The position numbers were made by a program, and so were the translations under genes. From NCBI RefSeq assembly GCF_001905345.1, contig NZ_LFBV01000004.1, positions 310,001 to 374,000 on the forward strand: a stretch of 64,000 bases of DNA, given 5' to 3'. How positions within the stretch are numbered: position 1 is the stretch's first letter; every line of letters begins with the position of its first letter. This document shows positions 1-8,492 of this stretch, in pieces. This DNA is from Streptomyces uncialis. GTDB taxonomy: Bacteria; Actinomycetota; Actinomycetes; Streptomycetales; Streptomycetaceae. The notes beneath the pieces are model-generated. The model saw nothing but the letters and a program-made list of their open reading frames with translations. It was not told the origin of the DNA and did not search any database.

Positions 1-373
1 CACCCCGACCGGCACTCTGCCGCGATCGGCGTATTCGCCACCGGCCGTTCGCAGGTGACGCGGGTCGACGCGGCGGGGGAGGGGCACCAGGACGAACGGC
101 TGACCTGGCGGTGGCCACGGCCCGCCGCGGAGCCGTCGCACGACGGGTCCGGCCCTGCCCCCCGTCCCCTTCGTGGGCACCCCTCATACGAGGATGCGAG
201 GCGGCCCTGGCCGGTTCCCCGGTCAGGGCGGCGCTCGCCCGTCCCTCGGGTCACGCGTACGTACCCTTCGTGCCGGGTGGTCCTCGTGCGATGCCGGGTC
301 GCCCTCGTGCGGTGCGCTCCGTCCCGGTGTGTCCGCCGCGCCGCGCGTCGCCCGGCCCACGCCGCCTTGGCCG
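1..373. other. Leading stretch without a recognised gene
   Basis: No reading frame here looks like a known protein. The open frames that cross it are arginine/proline-rich products of GC-rich DNA and are antisense to the gene that ends at 374. It lies downstream of the MNIO/TIGR04222 pair. I saw no clear hairpin terminator followed by a T-run. A neighbouring gene to the left may use part of it. Confidence 0.4.
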
Positions 374-1501
374 TTACGAGGAGCCGCCTCCGCAGCTCGA
401 TCCGCCGCCTCCGCAGCTGGAACCGCCGCCACCGCCCCCGCAGCTCGATCCGCCGGAGCTGGAACCGCCGCAGGAACTCCCGCTCCCGCAGCTCGATCCG
501 CCGCCGTAGCCGCTGCCCCCGTGACCGGCGCCGGACCCGCCCGACCAGGGACCCGGTGCGGGCACATCACCCCAGCCCCAGTCCGCGCCGTCCACCCGGC
601 CGGCTGAGGCACCGCGTCCCGGACCCGCCCCGCACCACACGGTGGGCACCGTCGCCCAGTACGCGATGTCCGCCCCGGTGGAACCGGCACCCGCACCGCC
701 TCCGGTCCGCAGCGCCGCCGTTCGGGGCACCGTCCTGGGGAAGGTCGCCCGGGCGCACAGCACGGTGCGCAACGTCTCGTCCTCCAGGAGGTACGCGCTG
801 CGCGCCGCCACCGTGTATCCCGGGTCGGCCGATCCCCAGCCCGCCGTGCGGTAGCGCTCCAGCGACCGGCGACCCGCCGGGGTCAGCAGATTCTTGGCCC
901 GCTTTCCGTATCGCCACATGGCGACGACGGCCAGGACGAGTGCCGGAGTCGTGGTCAGGAGCAGCGGCGGTGAGTGCCAGCCCGTGGTCCACAGCGCGAG
1001 CTGGAGGACGGTCAGCGGGATGCTCGCCATGAACGCCAGGAACGCGACGAAGAGGTGCGCGGCGAGCCATCCCCGTACGGGACGCAGCCGGGCTGGTCGG
1101 GCGATCAGCGCCCGCTCCGCGAGGTCGTCGCCCATCGACTGGACGGCCGGGCTGCGTGTCACCACGCCCCGCACCCAGGACAGGTCGCCGCTGGGCGCTG
1201 CCGCGCAGGCGTCGAGCACGGCCTGTTCGACGGGGTGCCGGGCCTCGGCGCGGCGGACGGCGACGATCCCCGGCAGTCCGACGGCGAGGCGTCCGTCCTC
1301 GGCCATCGTGGCGATCGCCGCGTCGGTGGTCCGGCCGGGACCTCCGGCGAGGAACGCGGCCTCCAGCGTTCCGACCGGCACGTCGTTTCCCGTGAAACGG
1401 CCGGCGCGGGCACCGCGCGTCTTCCCGACCGCCACCAGCAGCAGGGCGAGCAGCACGCTGTAGAGCCCGGCTGTGATCAGCCAGGGCAGGGTGGTGGGCA
1501 T
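374..1501 (-). CDS. TIGR04222-type membrane protein with Gly/Ser/Cys repeat tail
   Basis: A 375-residue protein. One membrane segment lies near residues 6-26, a conserved soluble part at about 40-140, and two more membrane segments at about 145-170 and 178-197. A low-complexity tail runs from about 320 to the end. The tail repeats GSSCGG-like units, with cysteines at 338, 344, 353, 363 and 370, and ends GGGSS. The fold and low-complexity tail match the actinobacterial TIGR04222 group as I recall it; its function is unknown. It starts 7 bp after the DUF692 oxidase gene, with GGGGGTGA before its ATG, so the two are very probably co-transcribed. The Cys/Gly tail is a plausible substrate for that oxidase (inference only). 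The stop is TAA, unusual in such GC-rich DNA. Confidence 0.85.
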   Translation of the reverse strand: MPTTLPWLITAGLYSVLLALLLVAVGKTRGARAGRFTGNDVPVGTLEAAFLAGGPGRTTDAAIATMAEDGRLAVGLPGIVAVRRAEARHPVEQAVLDACAAAPSGDLSWVRGVVTRSPAVQSMGDDLAERALIARPARLRPVRGWLAAHLFVAFLAFMASIPLTVLQLALWTTGWHSPPLLLTTTPALVLAVVAMWRYGKRAKNLLTPAGRRSLERYRTAGWGSADPGYTVAARSAYLLEDETLRTVLCARATFPRTVPRTAALRTGGGAGAGSTGADIAYWATVPTVWCGAGPGRGASAGRVDGADWGWGDVPAPGPWSGGSGAGHGGSGYGGGSSCGSGSSCGGSSSGGSSCGGGGGGSSCGGGGSSCGGGSS

Positions 1502-1508
1502 CGTCCCG

Positions 1509-3080
1509 TCACCCCCTGCCCGGCACGGAGCGGGTGACCGGGCGGGGCCGGGACGGTCCGGCGAACCGTGCCGGAGCCCTGAGCCGCGCCGCCCGTACGA
1601 GCCGGGCCAGCCGCCGTCCGGACGGCGGCTTCGCCCCCGAGCGGTCGAGCCACCATTGCGTCAGCAGCCTTCGGGTCCGTGGGTCCCCGGGCGCGTGGTC
1701 CAGCAGTATGTGCTCGGCGAAGCCGAGCGCGTCCCGCCGGTATCCGCCGGTCATCGGCCGCGCGTGGGCGTACGCGACGAACGCGGGCCGGTACGCGGCG
1801 CCCAGGATCTCCGGCAGCTCCGGGGCGACCTTCGCGATGATGTCCGCCCGCTTGGCCAGCAGCGCACGGCTCTGTACGGCGAGCCGTGCCCGGTCGAAGC
1901 CTTCCGGGACCGGGGTCCCGGCGACCAGGGCGGACAGCAGCGCCGCCTCCGCGAGCCCGACGCGCTGCCGGGCGGCGTCGGAGACACCGGAGGCACCGGA
2001 GGTACCAGGGGTCTCGGAGGCGGCGGCGTCGGAGACGTCGGTGGCGGTGGCGGTGGCGGTGATGGGGTTCGGGGGCGGGGGGAGGACGGTGGCGGTCGCG
2101 CGGGCCTTGACCACGGCGGTGCGGATCGACGTCAGTTCGCGTTCCAGTTCGTGGGCCGCGGGGAAGTCTTCGTCGCGTTCCAACAGGACCCCGGGCGGGT
2201 CCACTCGCGAGGCCAGGTCGCCCAGGATGTCCAGGACCGCGTCCGGGACGGGGTGGGCGTGGCTGTCGTGCCACACGCCGTCCCGCTCGAAGCCGCCCGC
2301 CACATGCACGTACGCGATCGCTTCCACGGGCAGCTCGTCCAGGGCCCGCGCCGGGTCCTCGCCCCGGTTGACGTGGTTGGTGTGCAGATTGGCCACGTCG
2401 ATCAGCAGCCGGACGCCGGTGCGCTCGACCAGCTCGTACAGGAACTGGCCCTCCGTCATCTCCTCGTGCGGCCAGGAGATCAGCGCCGCGATGTTCTCCA
2501 CCGCGAGCGGTACCGGCAGCGCGTCCTGGGCGATGCGGATGTTCTCGCACAGGACGTCCAGCGCGTCCCGGCTCCTGGGCACGGGCAGCAGATGCCCCGC
2601 CTCCAGCGGCGGCGACGCGGTGAGCCCGCCCCCGGCCCGGACGAACGCGATGTGCTCGGTGACGAGCGGCGAGCCGAGCGCCTCGGCCCGTGCGGCCAGC
2701 TCCGCGAGGCGGTTCTCGTCGGGCCGGTCCGCGCCGCCGAGACCCAGGGACACACCGTGCGGGACGACCGTGACCCCGCGCGCCCGCAGCCTCAGCAGGG
2801 ACTCCGGCAGATGACCCGGGCAGAGGTTCTCGGAAACGGCCTCCACCCAGTCGATCCCGGGCATCCGCTCGACCGCGTCGGCTATCTCGGGACGCCAGCC
2901 GATCCCGGTCCCCAGCCGGGTGGCGCTCCGGGCGGGCCCGCTGCCGGTCCGCGTCCGCCGGGCGGCGGCGTCCCGTGCCGCGGGCCGTGCGAGCGCTGCG
3001 GGCGGTGGGAGTGCCTCGGGCCGCGTGGTCGCTGCGGGTCGTGAGGTCGGTGCCGGTCCTGCCGTCGGTGTGATGGTCAT
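1509..3080 (-). CDS. DUF692 / MNIO family iron-dependent oxidase with C-terminal helical domain
   Basis: A 523-residue protein. Residues about 57-320 form a DUF692 TIM barrel (multinuclear non-heme iron oxidase, the class that modifies cysteines in some peptide natural products). Candidate metal ligands are all visible: E84, H108, H143 (TEHI), E195-N196, D228 (IDVAN), H259, H274/H276 (DSHAH) and E301 (ERD). A Thr/Ala-rich linker at about 330-370 leads to a helical domain at about 372-505 that resembles the C-terminal part of S. coelicolor SCO6045-like proteins. The ATG at 3080 is chosen because AAGGAGG lies just upstream. An in-frame extension up to 3281 lacks such support. It is the first gene of a pair with the TIGR04222 membrane protein. 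Its substrate is unknown. Confidence 0.88.
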   Translation of the reverse strand: MTITPTAGPAPTSRPAATTRPEALPPPAALARPAARDAAARRTRTGSGPARSATRLGTGIGWRPEIADAVERMPGIDWVEAVSENLCPGHLPESLLRLRARGVTVVPHGVSLGLGGADRPDENRLAELAARAEALGSPLVTEHIAFVRAGGGLTASPPLEAGHLLPVPRSRDALDVLCENIRIAQDALPVPLAVENIAALISWPHEEMTEGQFLYELVERTGVRLLIDVANLHTNHVNRGEDPARALDELPVEAIAYVHVAGGFERDGVWHDSHAHPVPDAVLDILGDLASRVDPPGVLLERDEDFPAAHELERELTSIRTAVVKARATATVLPPPPNPITATATATDVSDAAASETPGTSGASGVSDAARQRVGLAEAALLSALVAGTPVPEGFDRARLAVQSRALLAKRADIIAKVAPELPEILGAAYRPAFVAYAHARPMTGGYRRDALGFAEHILLDHAPGDPRTRRLLTQWWLDRSGAKPPSGRRLARLVRAARLRAPARFAGPSRPRPVTRSVPGRG

Positions 3081-3299
3081 GTCCCCCTCCTTCGATGAGC
3101 CGCACACGCCCCGCCCGTACCGTGGATGGGTCGTGCTCCGGCCCGCCCCCCTCCGGGCGGGTGTGCCGCCCGCGGGTGCGGGCCGTACCCGCGACCCCGG
3201 CACTCGGGAGCGCGCGGCGGTACAAGCGGACGCGGCGGCGCGTGCAGGGGTCATGGCCCTGTCGCGCGCCGCCGAATCCACGGAGGAGGATGTTCAGAG

Positions 3300-4064
3300 C
3301 TAGTTTTGAGGTTCCGCCCGGTCCGTGTTGACGGTACCCGGGGTGGTCGCGGAGGGCCGCGAGGTGGTGGAGATGTCCCCGCCGGCCGTCACTCCCGGCG
3401 CGGGCGGGGCGATCCCGCTGGGCGGGGGAGGCCCGGTGGGACTCGCGGTGGCGGTGGCCGCGCCGTCGGCGATCGCGTCGAAGTCGACCAGCCCTGTGTT
3501 CTCCAGCACCGTGATGTGGTCGAGCACGGTCTGGTTGGCGTCCGTCGCGAGCTGGCGCACCAGGGTGTTGCGGGTGCCGTCGCGGACCTGGGCGACCAGC
3601 GCGAAGACCTTGCCGTGCGCGATGCGCAGCAGGTTCACGAAGTCCCTCTGGTACTGCTCCCCCGTCGCGTCGGTGAGCTGGCGGAGCCATGCCTGCTGCT
3701 GGTCGTTGGGCTGGTTGGGCAGGGCGACGTTCAGCTGCGCGGCGACCTCGCGGACCCGGTTGTCGAGGTCGGTGTGCCCGACGACCAGATGGTCCCCGGC
3801 GGTCCTGATCGACTCGGTGGGCGCCCGCTCCAGCGCCTGCTGCCCGGCGGGCAGTTCCCAGAGCCCGGCGAGCCGCACCCGCACGATGAAGTCCCGGTCG
3901 GTGGCCGTCAGCGGCCCCCACTGCGTGGCCACGGTGCCCGCCGCGAGGTTCGCCCGTGGGGTCCCCGAGCGGTCGGCGTACGACCACACCGGGTAGGCCA
4001 GCGCGGCCAGGGTGGCGACGAGCGCGCCGATGATGAGTGCTGTGCCGTTGATACGCCGCAGCAA
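3300..4064 (-). CDS. DUF4142 domain protein, membrane-anchored or secreted
   Basis: About 254 residues from a TTG start at 4064, preceded by AGGAGG at a 5-base spacing. An upstream ATG at 4163 would add 33 residues but has no ribosome site. One hydrophobic N-terminal segment (about residues 6-24) is followed by a helical DUF4142 domain at about 45-195, with the usual alternating RDFIVRV and AHGKVFALV helices. The C-terminus is Pro/Ser/Thr-rich and disordered. DUF4142 proteins are ferritin-like helical bundles of unknown role, usually exported. It is upstream of the MNIO pair on the same strand, with 219 bp between, so co-regulation is possible but not shown. Confidence 0.8.
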   Translation of the reverse strand: MLRRINGTALIIGALVATLAALAYPVWSYADRSGTPRANLAAGTVATQWGPLTATDRDFIVRVRLAGLWELPAGQQALERAPTESIRTAGDHLVVGHTDLDNRVREVAAQLNVALPNQPNDQQQAWLRQLTDATGEQYQRDFVNLLRIAHGKVFALVAQVRDGTRNTLVRQLATDANQTVLDHITVLENTGLVDFDAIADGAATATASPTGPPPPSGIAPPAPGVTAGGDISTTSRPSATTPGTVNTDRAEPQN

Positions 4065-4297
4065 ATGGACCTCCTGGAGCGACGGTGCTTCACGCGTGGG
4101 GACACGCGGGATACCCGGATGAACCGCCGGCCGAACGGGCGGGGCCGACCTGCTTCGTGACATGGGGACGTACGCAGCCGGGAGCCCGTCCGTTCAACGT
4201 CGGCCCTGCGGAGCGGAGCAGATCGGTCCGCTGTGGCCGAACTGCCGGTGCGTGACCGGATGTGCCCTTGGGCCGGGCATTCGCCCGGTCCTGCCCC

Positions 4298-5155
4298 TCA
4301 GTCGGCCAGGCAGATTCCCAGGCCGAGCAGGGGGAGCAGCCTGGAGTCCAGGCACCTCTCGTCGACCGGAACGGGACCCGGCGGGGTGGACGGCGCGGGG
4401 GCGGACGGCGCCGGGGAGCCGGACGGCCGGGGGGAATGCGGCGGAGTCGTGCCCGGCCGCGTGGTGGGGCCCGGGCTGCCGCCGCCGGACCCGCCGCCCG
4501 CCGCTCCGCCCGGCGCGCCGCCACCGCTCCCGCCACCACTCCCGCCACCGGGACCATGGCCCGCGGCCCCGCCGTCCACCGCACCCGGCCGGTCCCCGCT
4601 CCCGCTTCCGCCCTCTCGCCCCGGACCGCCTCCCGAGGTGCCCCCCGGCCCTCCGGCCTCCGCGGCATCCGGGGTGTCCGGGGTGTCCTGGGCGTGCGGC
4701 CCTTCCGCCCGGTTTCCCGGGGTGCTGTCCCCGGCGGACCCGGACCCCAGGGCGCCGTCCTCCGTACCGGTCGGCCGGTGCGCCCGCGTCCCGTCACCGG
4801 GTGACGCCGAGCCGCGCCGGTCCCCGACGCTGTCGGTGTCCGGTCGGGACGGAGCGGCCACGTCCTGCCTCGGAGGGGGCGTCTCCGCCGGTGCGGCGAG
4901 GGCCGTGGGCCCCCGGCCCCACCGTTCGGCGGTGGCACCGGCGTGCGGCCGGTCCATCCACGACAGTGTCGTGGCCGCGACCGTCACGGCCACGGCCACC
5001 CCCGTGAGCGCCAGCGCCCTGACCCCGCGTGAGAGCCGCCGGGGCATCGCGTGCGCGGGCCCACCGCCGCGCCGCAGGTCCCGCAACTGCCGCAGCAGCA
5101 ACACCAGAACCAGCACCAACGCTCCGAGCACCCCGACGAGCAGGATCTCCAGCAC
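4298..5155 (-). CDS. Low-complexity membrane protein, function unknown
   Basis: About 285 residues from a GTG at 5155, with GGGGAG upstream; a GTG at 5206 is the alternative. A leucine/valine-rich membrane segment occupies about residues 3-22 and a second hydrophobic stretch about 52-67. The rest is a long Gly/Pro/Ser/Asp-rich region (about 75-260). The last 20 residues are a short ordered-looking tail with a cysteine pair (ERC...GIC). I recognise no family. The layout suggests a cell-envelope protein whose tail is exposed beyond a flexible linker. Strand choice rests on the membrane segments and codon use, so confidence is moderate. Confidence 0.55.
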   Translation of the reverse strand: MLEILLVGVLGALVLVLVLLLRQLRDLRRGGGPAHAMPRRLSRGVRALALTGVAVAVTVAATTLSWMDRPHAGATAERWGRGPTALAAPAETPPPRQDVAAPSRPDTDSVGDRRGSASPGDGTRAHRPTGTEDGALGSGSAGDSTPGNRAEGPHAQDTPDTPDAAEAGGPGGTSGGGPGREGGSGSGDRPGAVDGGAAGHGPGGGSGGGSGGGAPGGAAGGGSGGGSPGPTTRPGTTPPHSPRPSGSPAPSAPAPSTPPGPVPVDERCLDSRLLPLLGLGICLAD

Positions 5156-5277
5156 GACACTCCCCACGCTTCCCCACCCGTGGCACCCGGCGGTCCGTGG
5201 ACACACCGGTCACCACCCCGACCCGCCCGACGATGCCGCGCGCCGCGCACGATCCGAGTGCGATCCTACGGATGGTG

Positions 5278-5292
5278 ACGTAAGCGTTACGT
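5278..5292. promoter_or_regulatory. Perfect 15-bp palindrome upstream of the membrane-protein gene
   Basis: ACGTAA-GCG-TTACGT is a perfect inverted repeat with a 3-base centre, in the gap between the hydrolase gene ending at 5343 and the membrane-protein gene starting near 5155. It is AT-rich compared with its surroundings. Size and symmetry fit a dimeric repressor site (for example TetR-type), but no regulator gene is adjacent. Confidence 0.4.
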
Positions 5293-5342
5293 TCCGTGTC
5301 GAACGTGCGTCCAGGAGGTCCCGCGTACGGGGGAGCGGCGCC

Positions 5343-6074
5343 CTACTGGTGAGCTCCGAACCCCCGGTGCCCCTCGGCCACCACCGTGTCGCTCGGCGCG
5401 ATCTCGGTGAACCCGGCGTCCCGCACGACCGGCAGTCCGCTCGTCACCAAGGTCCGCCACCGCTCCGGCCCGGCGATCCGCACGGACAGCGGGAAGCCCG
5501 CGGCCCGCCACGCCTCCCGTTCCTCGTCCGACTGGTCCCACCACGCGAGCTGGGCGCCGTGTCCGGCCTGCGCCATGGCCTTGCCCGCCGTCAGGGTGAC
5601 CTCGGGGCTCATCCACAGCACCGGCGCGCCGGGCGCCGGTTCCCCCGGCGGCTGCGGGTCCTCCAGTTCGGTCCCCGAGACCTGGAGCCGTGCCAGATCC
5701 TTGGGCCAGCCGTCCAGCGGCACCGGCGGGAAGACCCGTACCTGCGCCGACTTCCCGGTCACCGTGATCCCCGGCAGCGCCTCGGCCCGCCGCCACTCCG
5801 CGCCCCGTGCCCTGCGCACCACCTTGCGGATACGCGCGTCCTGCCACAGCCGGACCGCCTCGGCCCACTCGCCGTCACCCGTCGAGCGCGGATCGCTCAG
5901 CATCAGGAGCACCGATCGGGCGGCCGTCTCCAGCGCGTCGGTCCGGCCCGGCGGATCGGCCCGCTCCAGCTGCACGACCATGGGCAACACGAACTGCGGC
6001 GCTTCGTCCCGCCCGGTCGGCTCGATACGGAACGGACTCTCCTGGCCCTCGGGCCGGCTCTCCTGGCTGCTCAC
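5343..6074 (-). CDS. Pth2-type peptidyl-tRNA hydrolase
   Basis: About 243 residues from a GTG at 6074; upstream ATG/GTG codons exist and the start is uncertain. The C-terminal half (about 110-243) has the PTH2 pattern: SPEVTLTAGKAMAQAGHGAQ, a helix around a conserved Lys and His, then a strand-rich end. The N-terminal 100 residues are a helical region typical of the actinobacterial version, with FVLPMVVQLER near residue 25. Pth2 enzymes release peptides from peptidyl-tRNA; whether this long actinobacterial form does so is not proven. The next gene on this strand is a separate zinc-ribbon miniprotein. Confidence 0.75.
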   Translation of the reverse strand: MSSQESRPEGQESPFRIEPTGRDEAPQFVLPMVVQLERADPPGRTDALETAARSVLLMLSDPRSTGDGEWAEAVRLWQDARIRKVVRRARGAEWRRAEALPGITVTGKSAQVRVFPPVPLDGWPKDLARLQVSGTELEDPQPPGEPAPGAPVLWMSPEVTLTAGKAMAQAGHGAQLAWWDQSDEEREAWRAAGFPLSVRIAGPERWRTLVTSGLPVVRDAGFTEIAPSDTVVAEGHRGFGAHQ

Positions 6075-6292
6075 CCGTCCAGTCTGCCAGCCCCGGGACA
6101 TCCGCCACCGGCCCCCGGCACGGGCGGTCACCAGGCCGCGCGACGCCCCGCCCGGCCACCCCGTGGACCCCTCCGGGCGCCGACCCGTGACGGTCGCCGC
6201 CCCCGCCCGCACGGCACCCCGGTCGCCTCGCCCGCCCGACCGGCCGCAACCCGGTCACCACCAGCCGTAACCCGGTCCCGACCAGCCGGTAC

Positions 6293-6487
6293 TCAGCCCG
6301 AGCAGGCCGAACGCTGCGCCTCGTGCCACTCGCACACCGGGCAGAGCGTGATCCCCTTGTGCGTCTCGGGGTACTCGGTCCGCTCCCGGCACAGCACACA
6401 CTCGGCGTACTCCACTTCGTCCCCGTCCGGTACGGGAGCGGAGGGGACCGGCCCGGAACGTGCGGGTCGCGCGCGGTACTCGTCCAT
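6293..6487 (-). CDS. Zinc-ribbon miniprotein
   Basis: A 64-residue protein from the ATG at 6487. Two cysteine pairs, CVLC near residue 30 and CPVC near residue 49, are spaced as in a zinc ribbon. The N-terminus is Pro/Arg-rich. No catalytic motif is visible and the function is unknown. No ribosome site is obvious, so the start is tentative. Longer frames reaching upstream to 6832 run antisense through the neighbouring deacetylase gene and are not credible. Confidence 0.6.
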   Translation of the reverse strand: MDEYRARPARSGPVPSAPVPDGDEVEYAECVLCRERTEYPETHKGITLCPVCEWHEAQRSACSG

Positions 6488-6510
6488 ACGGTCAGGGTAG
6501 GCGGACCCCC

Positions 6511-7428
6511 TCACGGCCGGGCGGGCGCGTCCGGGCCGGCCGTGTCCGGGCCGTTCCCCGTACCCGTCGGCCCGATCAGCTCCGACACCTTCACGAACCG
6601 GTACCCGCGCTCGCGCAGCTTCGGAACCACGTCCCGGATCACCCGCTCGGTGGTCGGGGCCGCGCTCCTCGTGCAGTGCAGGACGACCACCGAACCCGGC
6701 CGCACCCCGCCCAGCACCTCCTGTGCCACCGCGCCGGCGTCCGTGGCGAAGGCGTCGCCGCCCACCACGTCCCACTGCACCGCCGTCACACCGGCCGGGA
6801 CGAGTGCCTTGAGCGCGCGATCGTCGTAGCAACCGCCGGGGAACCGGAAGTACGGCATCGGGTCGGGGACACCGACCTTCCGGAAGGAGGCGTAGGCCCG
6901 CTCCACATCCGACCGCATCCGCTCGGGCGGCACCGTCGGCAGGCCGTAGCAGTCACCGGTGAAGGCGTGATGGCTGTACGAGTGGTTGGCGACCTCGAAC
7001 AGCGGATCACGGCCGATCGACCGCGCCTGGTCCGGATACTGCTCGGCCCACCGGCCGGTCATGAACACCGTCGACGGCACCTTCAGGTCCCGCAGTGCCG
7101 CGATCAGCCCCGGGTTGTCGAACTGCTCCCCGGCGGCGGCCCTCGGTCCCTGATCGGCGGTCATATCGGCGTCGAACGTGAGCGCGACGGTCTTGCCCAG
7201 GTCCCTGGAACCGTTCATGAACACCGGGGTGAGACCACCCGGGCCCGGTGCCAGCGTGGGGACCCGGGAGGGCTCGGCGGCGGGCGCCGGTGACACGGTG
7301 GACGACGACACCCCGTTCCGGCCCGCCCGCTGAGCACCCTCGGCTCCGCACCCCGCGAGTACGGCACAGACCAGCCCGAGGGCGGCGACCTCGCGCACGC
7401 CGACGGCTCTACGTACGGAAATGATCAT
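6511..7428 (-). CDS. Polysaccharide deacetylase family lipoprotein (CE4 / NodB fold)
   Basis: A 305-residue protein with a lipobox LAGC at 24-27, so it should be lipidated and face outside. The NodB domain spans about 77-285. Metal and catalytic motifs are visible: TFDAD at 84-88, HSYSHH at 149-154, RFPGGC near 197, and LHCT near 252. The first motif is TFDAD rather than the common TFDDG. CE4 enzymes remove N- or O-acetyl groups from cell-wall glycans. The promoter region just upstream (7429-7460) is unusually AT-rich, with TACGTT six bases from the ATG, so a leaderless or very short leader is possible. Confidence 0.88.
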   Translation of the reverse strand: MIISVRRAVGVREVAALGLVCAVLAGCGAEGAQRAGRNGVSSSTVSPAPAAEPSRVPTLAPGPGGLTPVFMNGSRDLGKTVALTFDADMTADQGPRAAAGEQFDNPGLIAALRDLKVPSTVFMTGRWAEQYPDQARSIGRDPLFEVANHSYSHHAFTGDCYGLPTVPPERMRSDVERAYASFRKVGVPDPMPYFRFPGGCYDDRALKALVPAGVTAVQWDVVGGDAFATDAGAVAQEVLGGVRPGSVVVLHCTRSAAPTTERVIRDVVPKLRERGYRFVKVSELIGPTGTGNGPDTAGPDAPARP

Positions 7429-7600
7429 TATCCGAACGTATAGTCAGATAAGCGTCACGCTGTGATCATCCGGACCGGCGGAGTGATGTCCCGTCGAACA
7501 TCACCCGCTTACCGTCACCGCGGGTCCTCGATCGCCCTCGGAACCCGCGCCGTTCCCGCGTTCCTTCCGGCCGGTCAGCGCCCCCTGTGCCCGCGGATTC

Positions 7601-8290
7601 TCAGATCCAGCCGTCCAACGACGCCATGAACCCGTCGAAGTCGTCCCGGTGGATGCTGTGCCCCGCGCCCGGCACCGTGCGTATCTCGAACCCTCGTGCC
7701 GTGAGGTCGTCCCTCAGCTCGGCCGGCACCAGTTGGCTCGGGTCCGCGAGCTGGATCAACGACCTGGTGACCGCGCGTTCCGGTATCCGGTCCACCGCTC
7801 CGTCCCCCGTCAGGACGAGCGTGGTGTCCGGGTCCCACGCCCGCAAGGTCGCCAGCTCGATGTCGATGTCCTCCGCATCCCACCGGGGGGCGAGCATCTC
7901 GATCCGGGCCCGGTCCGCGTGCTGGAACTCGCGCATCGCGACGGGGTCCACCCGCGTGGTGCCGAGCGCCCAGGCGGGGTCGGAGTACACGGCCCGTGCG
8001 GGCGCGAGCCGTTCCACGGCCAGCGACAGCACCAGCCCGCCCAGTGAATGACCCAGCGCCAGCTCCACCCCCGCGGGCACGCTCTCGACCAGGTCGTCGG
8101 CGAACGACGAGGCGTCGTACGCGCCCCGCCCGCTCGCTCCATGACCACGCAGATCGACACCGATGACCCGGTAGCCCCGCGCCGCGAGGGCCGGACCCAC
8201 CTTCCGCCATGTCCGGTGGTCCGACATGATCCCGTGCACGAGTACGGCCACCCGATCGCCCGTGCCCCACTCCTGGCTGTGCAACTTCAC
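7601..8290 (-). CDS. Alpha/beta hydrolase
   Basis: A 229-residue protein from a GTG at 8290 with GAAGGGG upstream. It has an oxyanion strand VLVHG at about 17-20, a nucleophile elbow GHSLGG with Ser82, an acid in LTGD and a C-terminal GAGHSIH with the catalytic His. Length and topology are those of small single-domain esterases or haloalkane-dehalogenase-like hydrolases. The substrate cannot be told. It stands alone between the deacetylase and the SulP transporter, same strand, with about 200 bp on each side. Confidence 0.85.
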   Translation of the reverse strand: MKLHSQEWGTGDRVAVLVHGIMSDHRTWRKVGPALAARGYRVIGVDLRGHGASGRGAYDASSFADDLVESVPAGVELALGHSLGGLVLSLAVERLAPARAVYSDPAWALGTTRVDPVAMREFQHADRARIEMLAPRWDAEDIDIELATLRAWDPDTTLVLTGDGAVDRIPERAVTRSLIQLADPSQLVPAELRDDLTARGFEIRTVPGAGHSIHRDDFDGFMASLDGWI

Positions 8291-8492
8291 GGCGACGCCC
8301 CTTCCCTGATGAACCCTTGGTGCCGCCTGCGGGAACGGCACGCGCTCCCCATACGTAACACGGCGCCCTCCCTCCCGAGGAGTGCGTCCGAGCAGTTGAT
8401 CGTCCGCACGGGGGAGGTGTTCGTCACGGTGTCCGGGCGCGGAGCGGGAGCGGCACCCGCCGTCCGACGGGTGCCGCTCCCGGACGGGACGG

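Noticed and set aside
1477..3987. 836-codon open frame on the minus strand across the DUF692 and DUF4142 genes
   Set aside because: Product is Arg/Gly/Ala-rich without family motifs; it is a frame shadow of the DUF692 gene in GC-rich DNA.
4233..6500. 755-codon plus-strand frame
   Set aside because: Overlaps four minus-strand genes and is Pro/Arg-rich with no domain.
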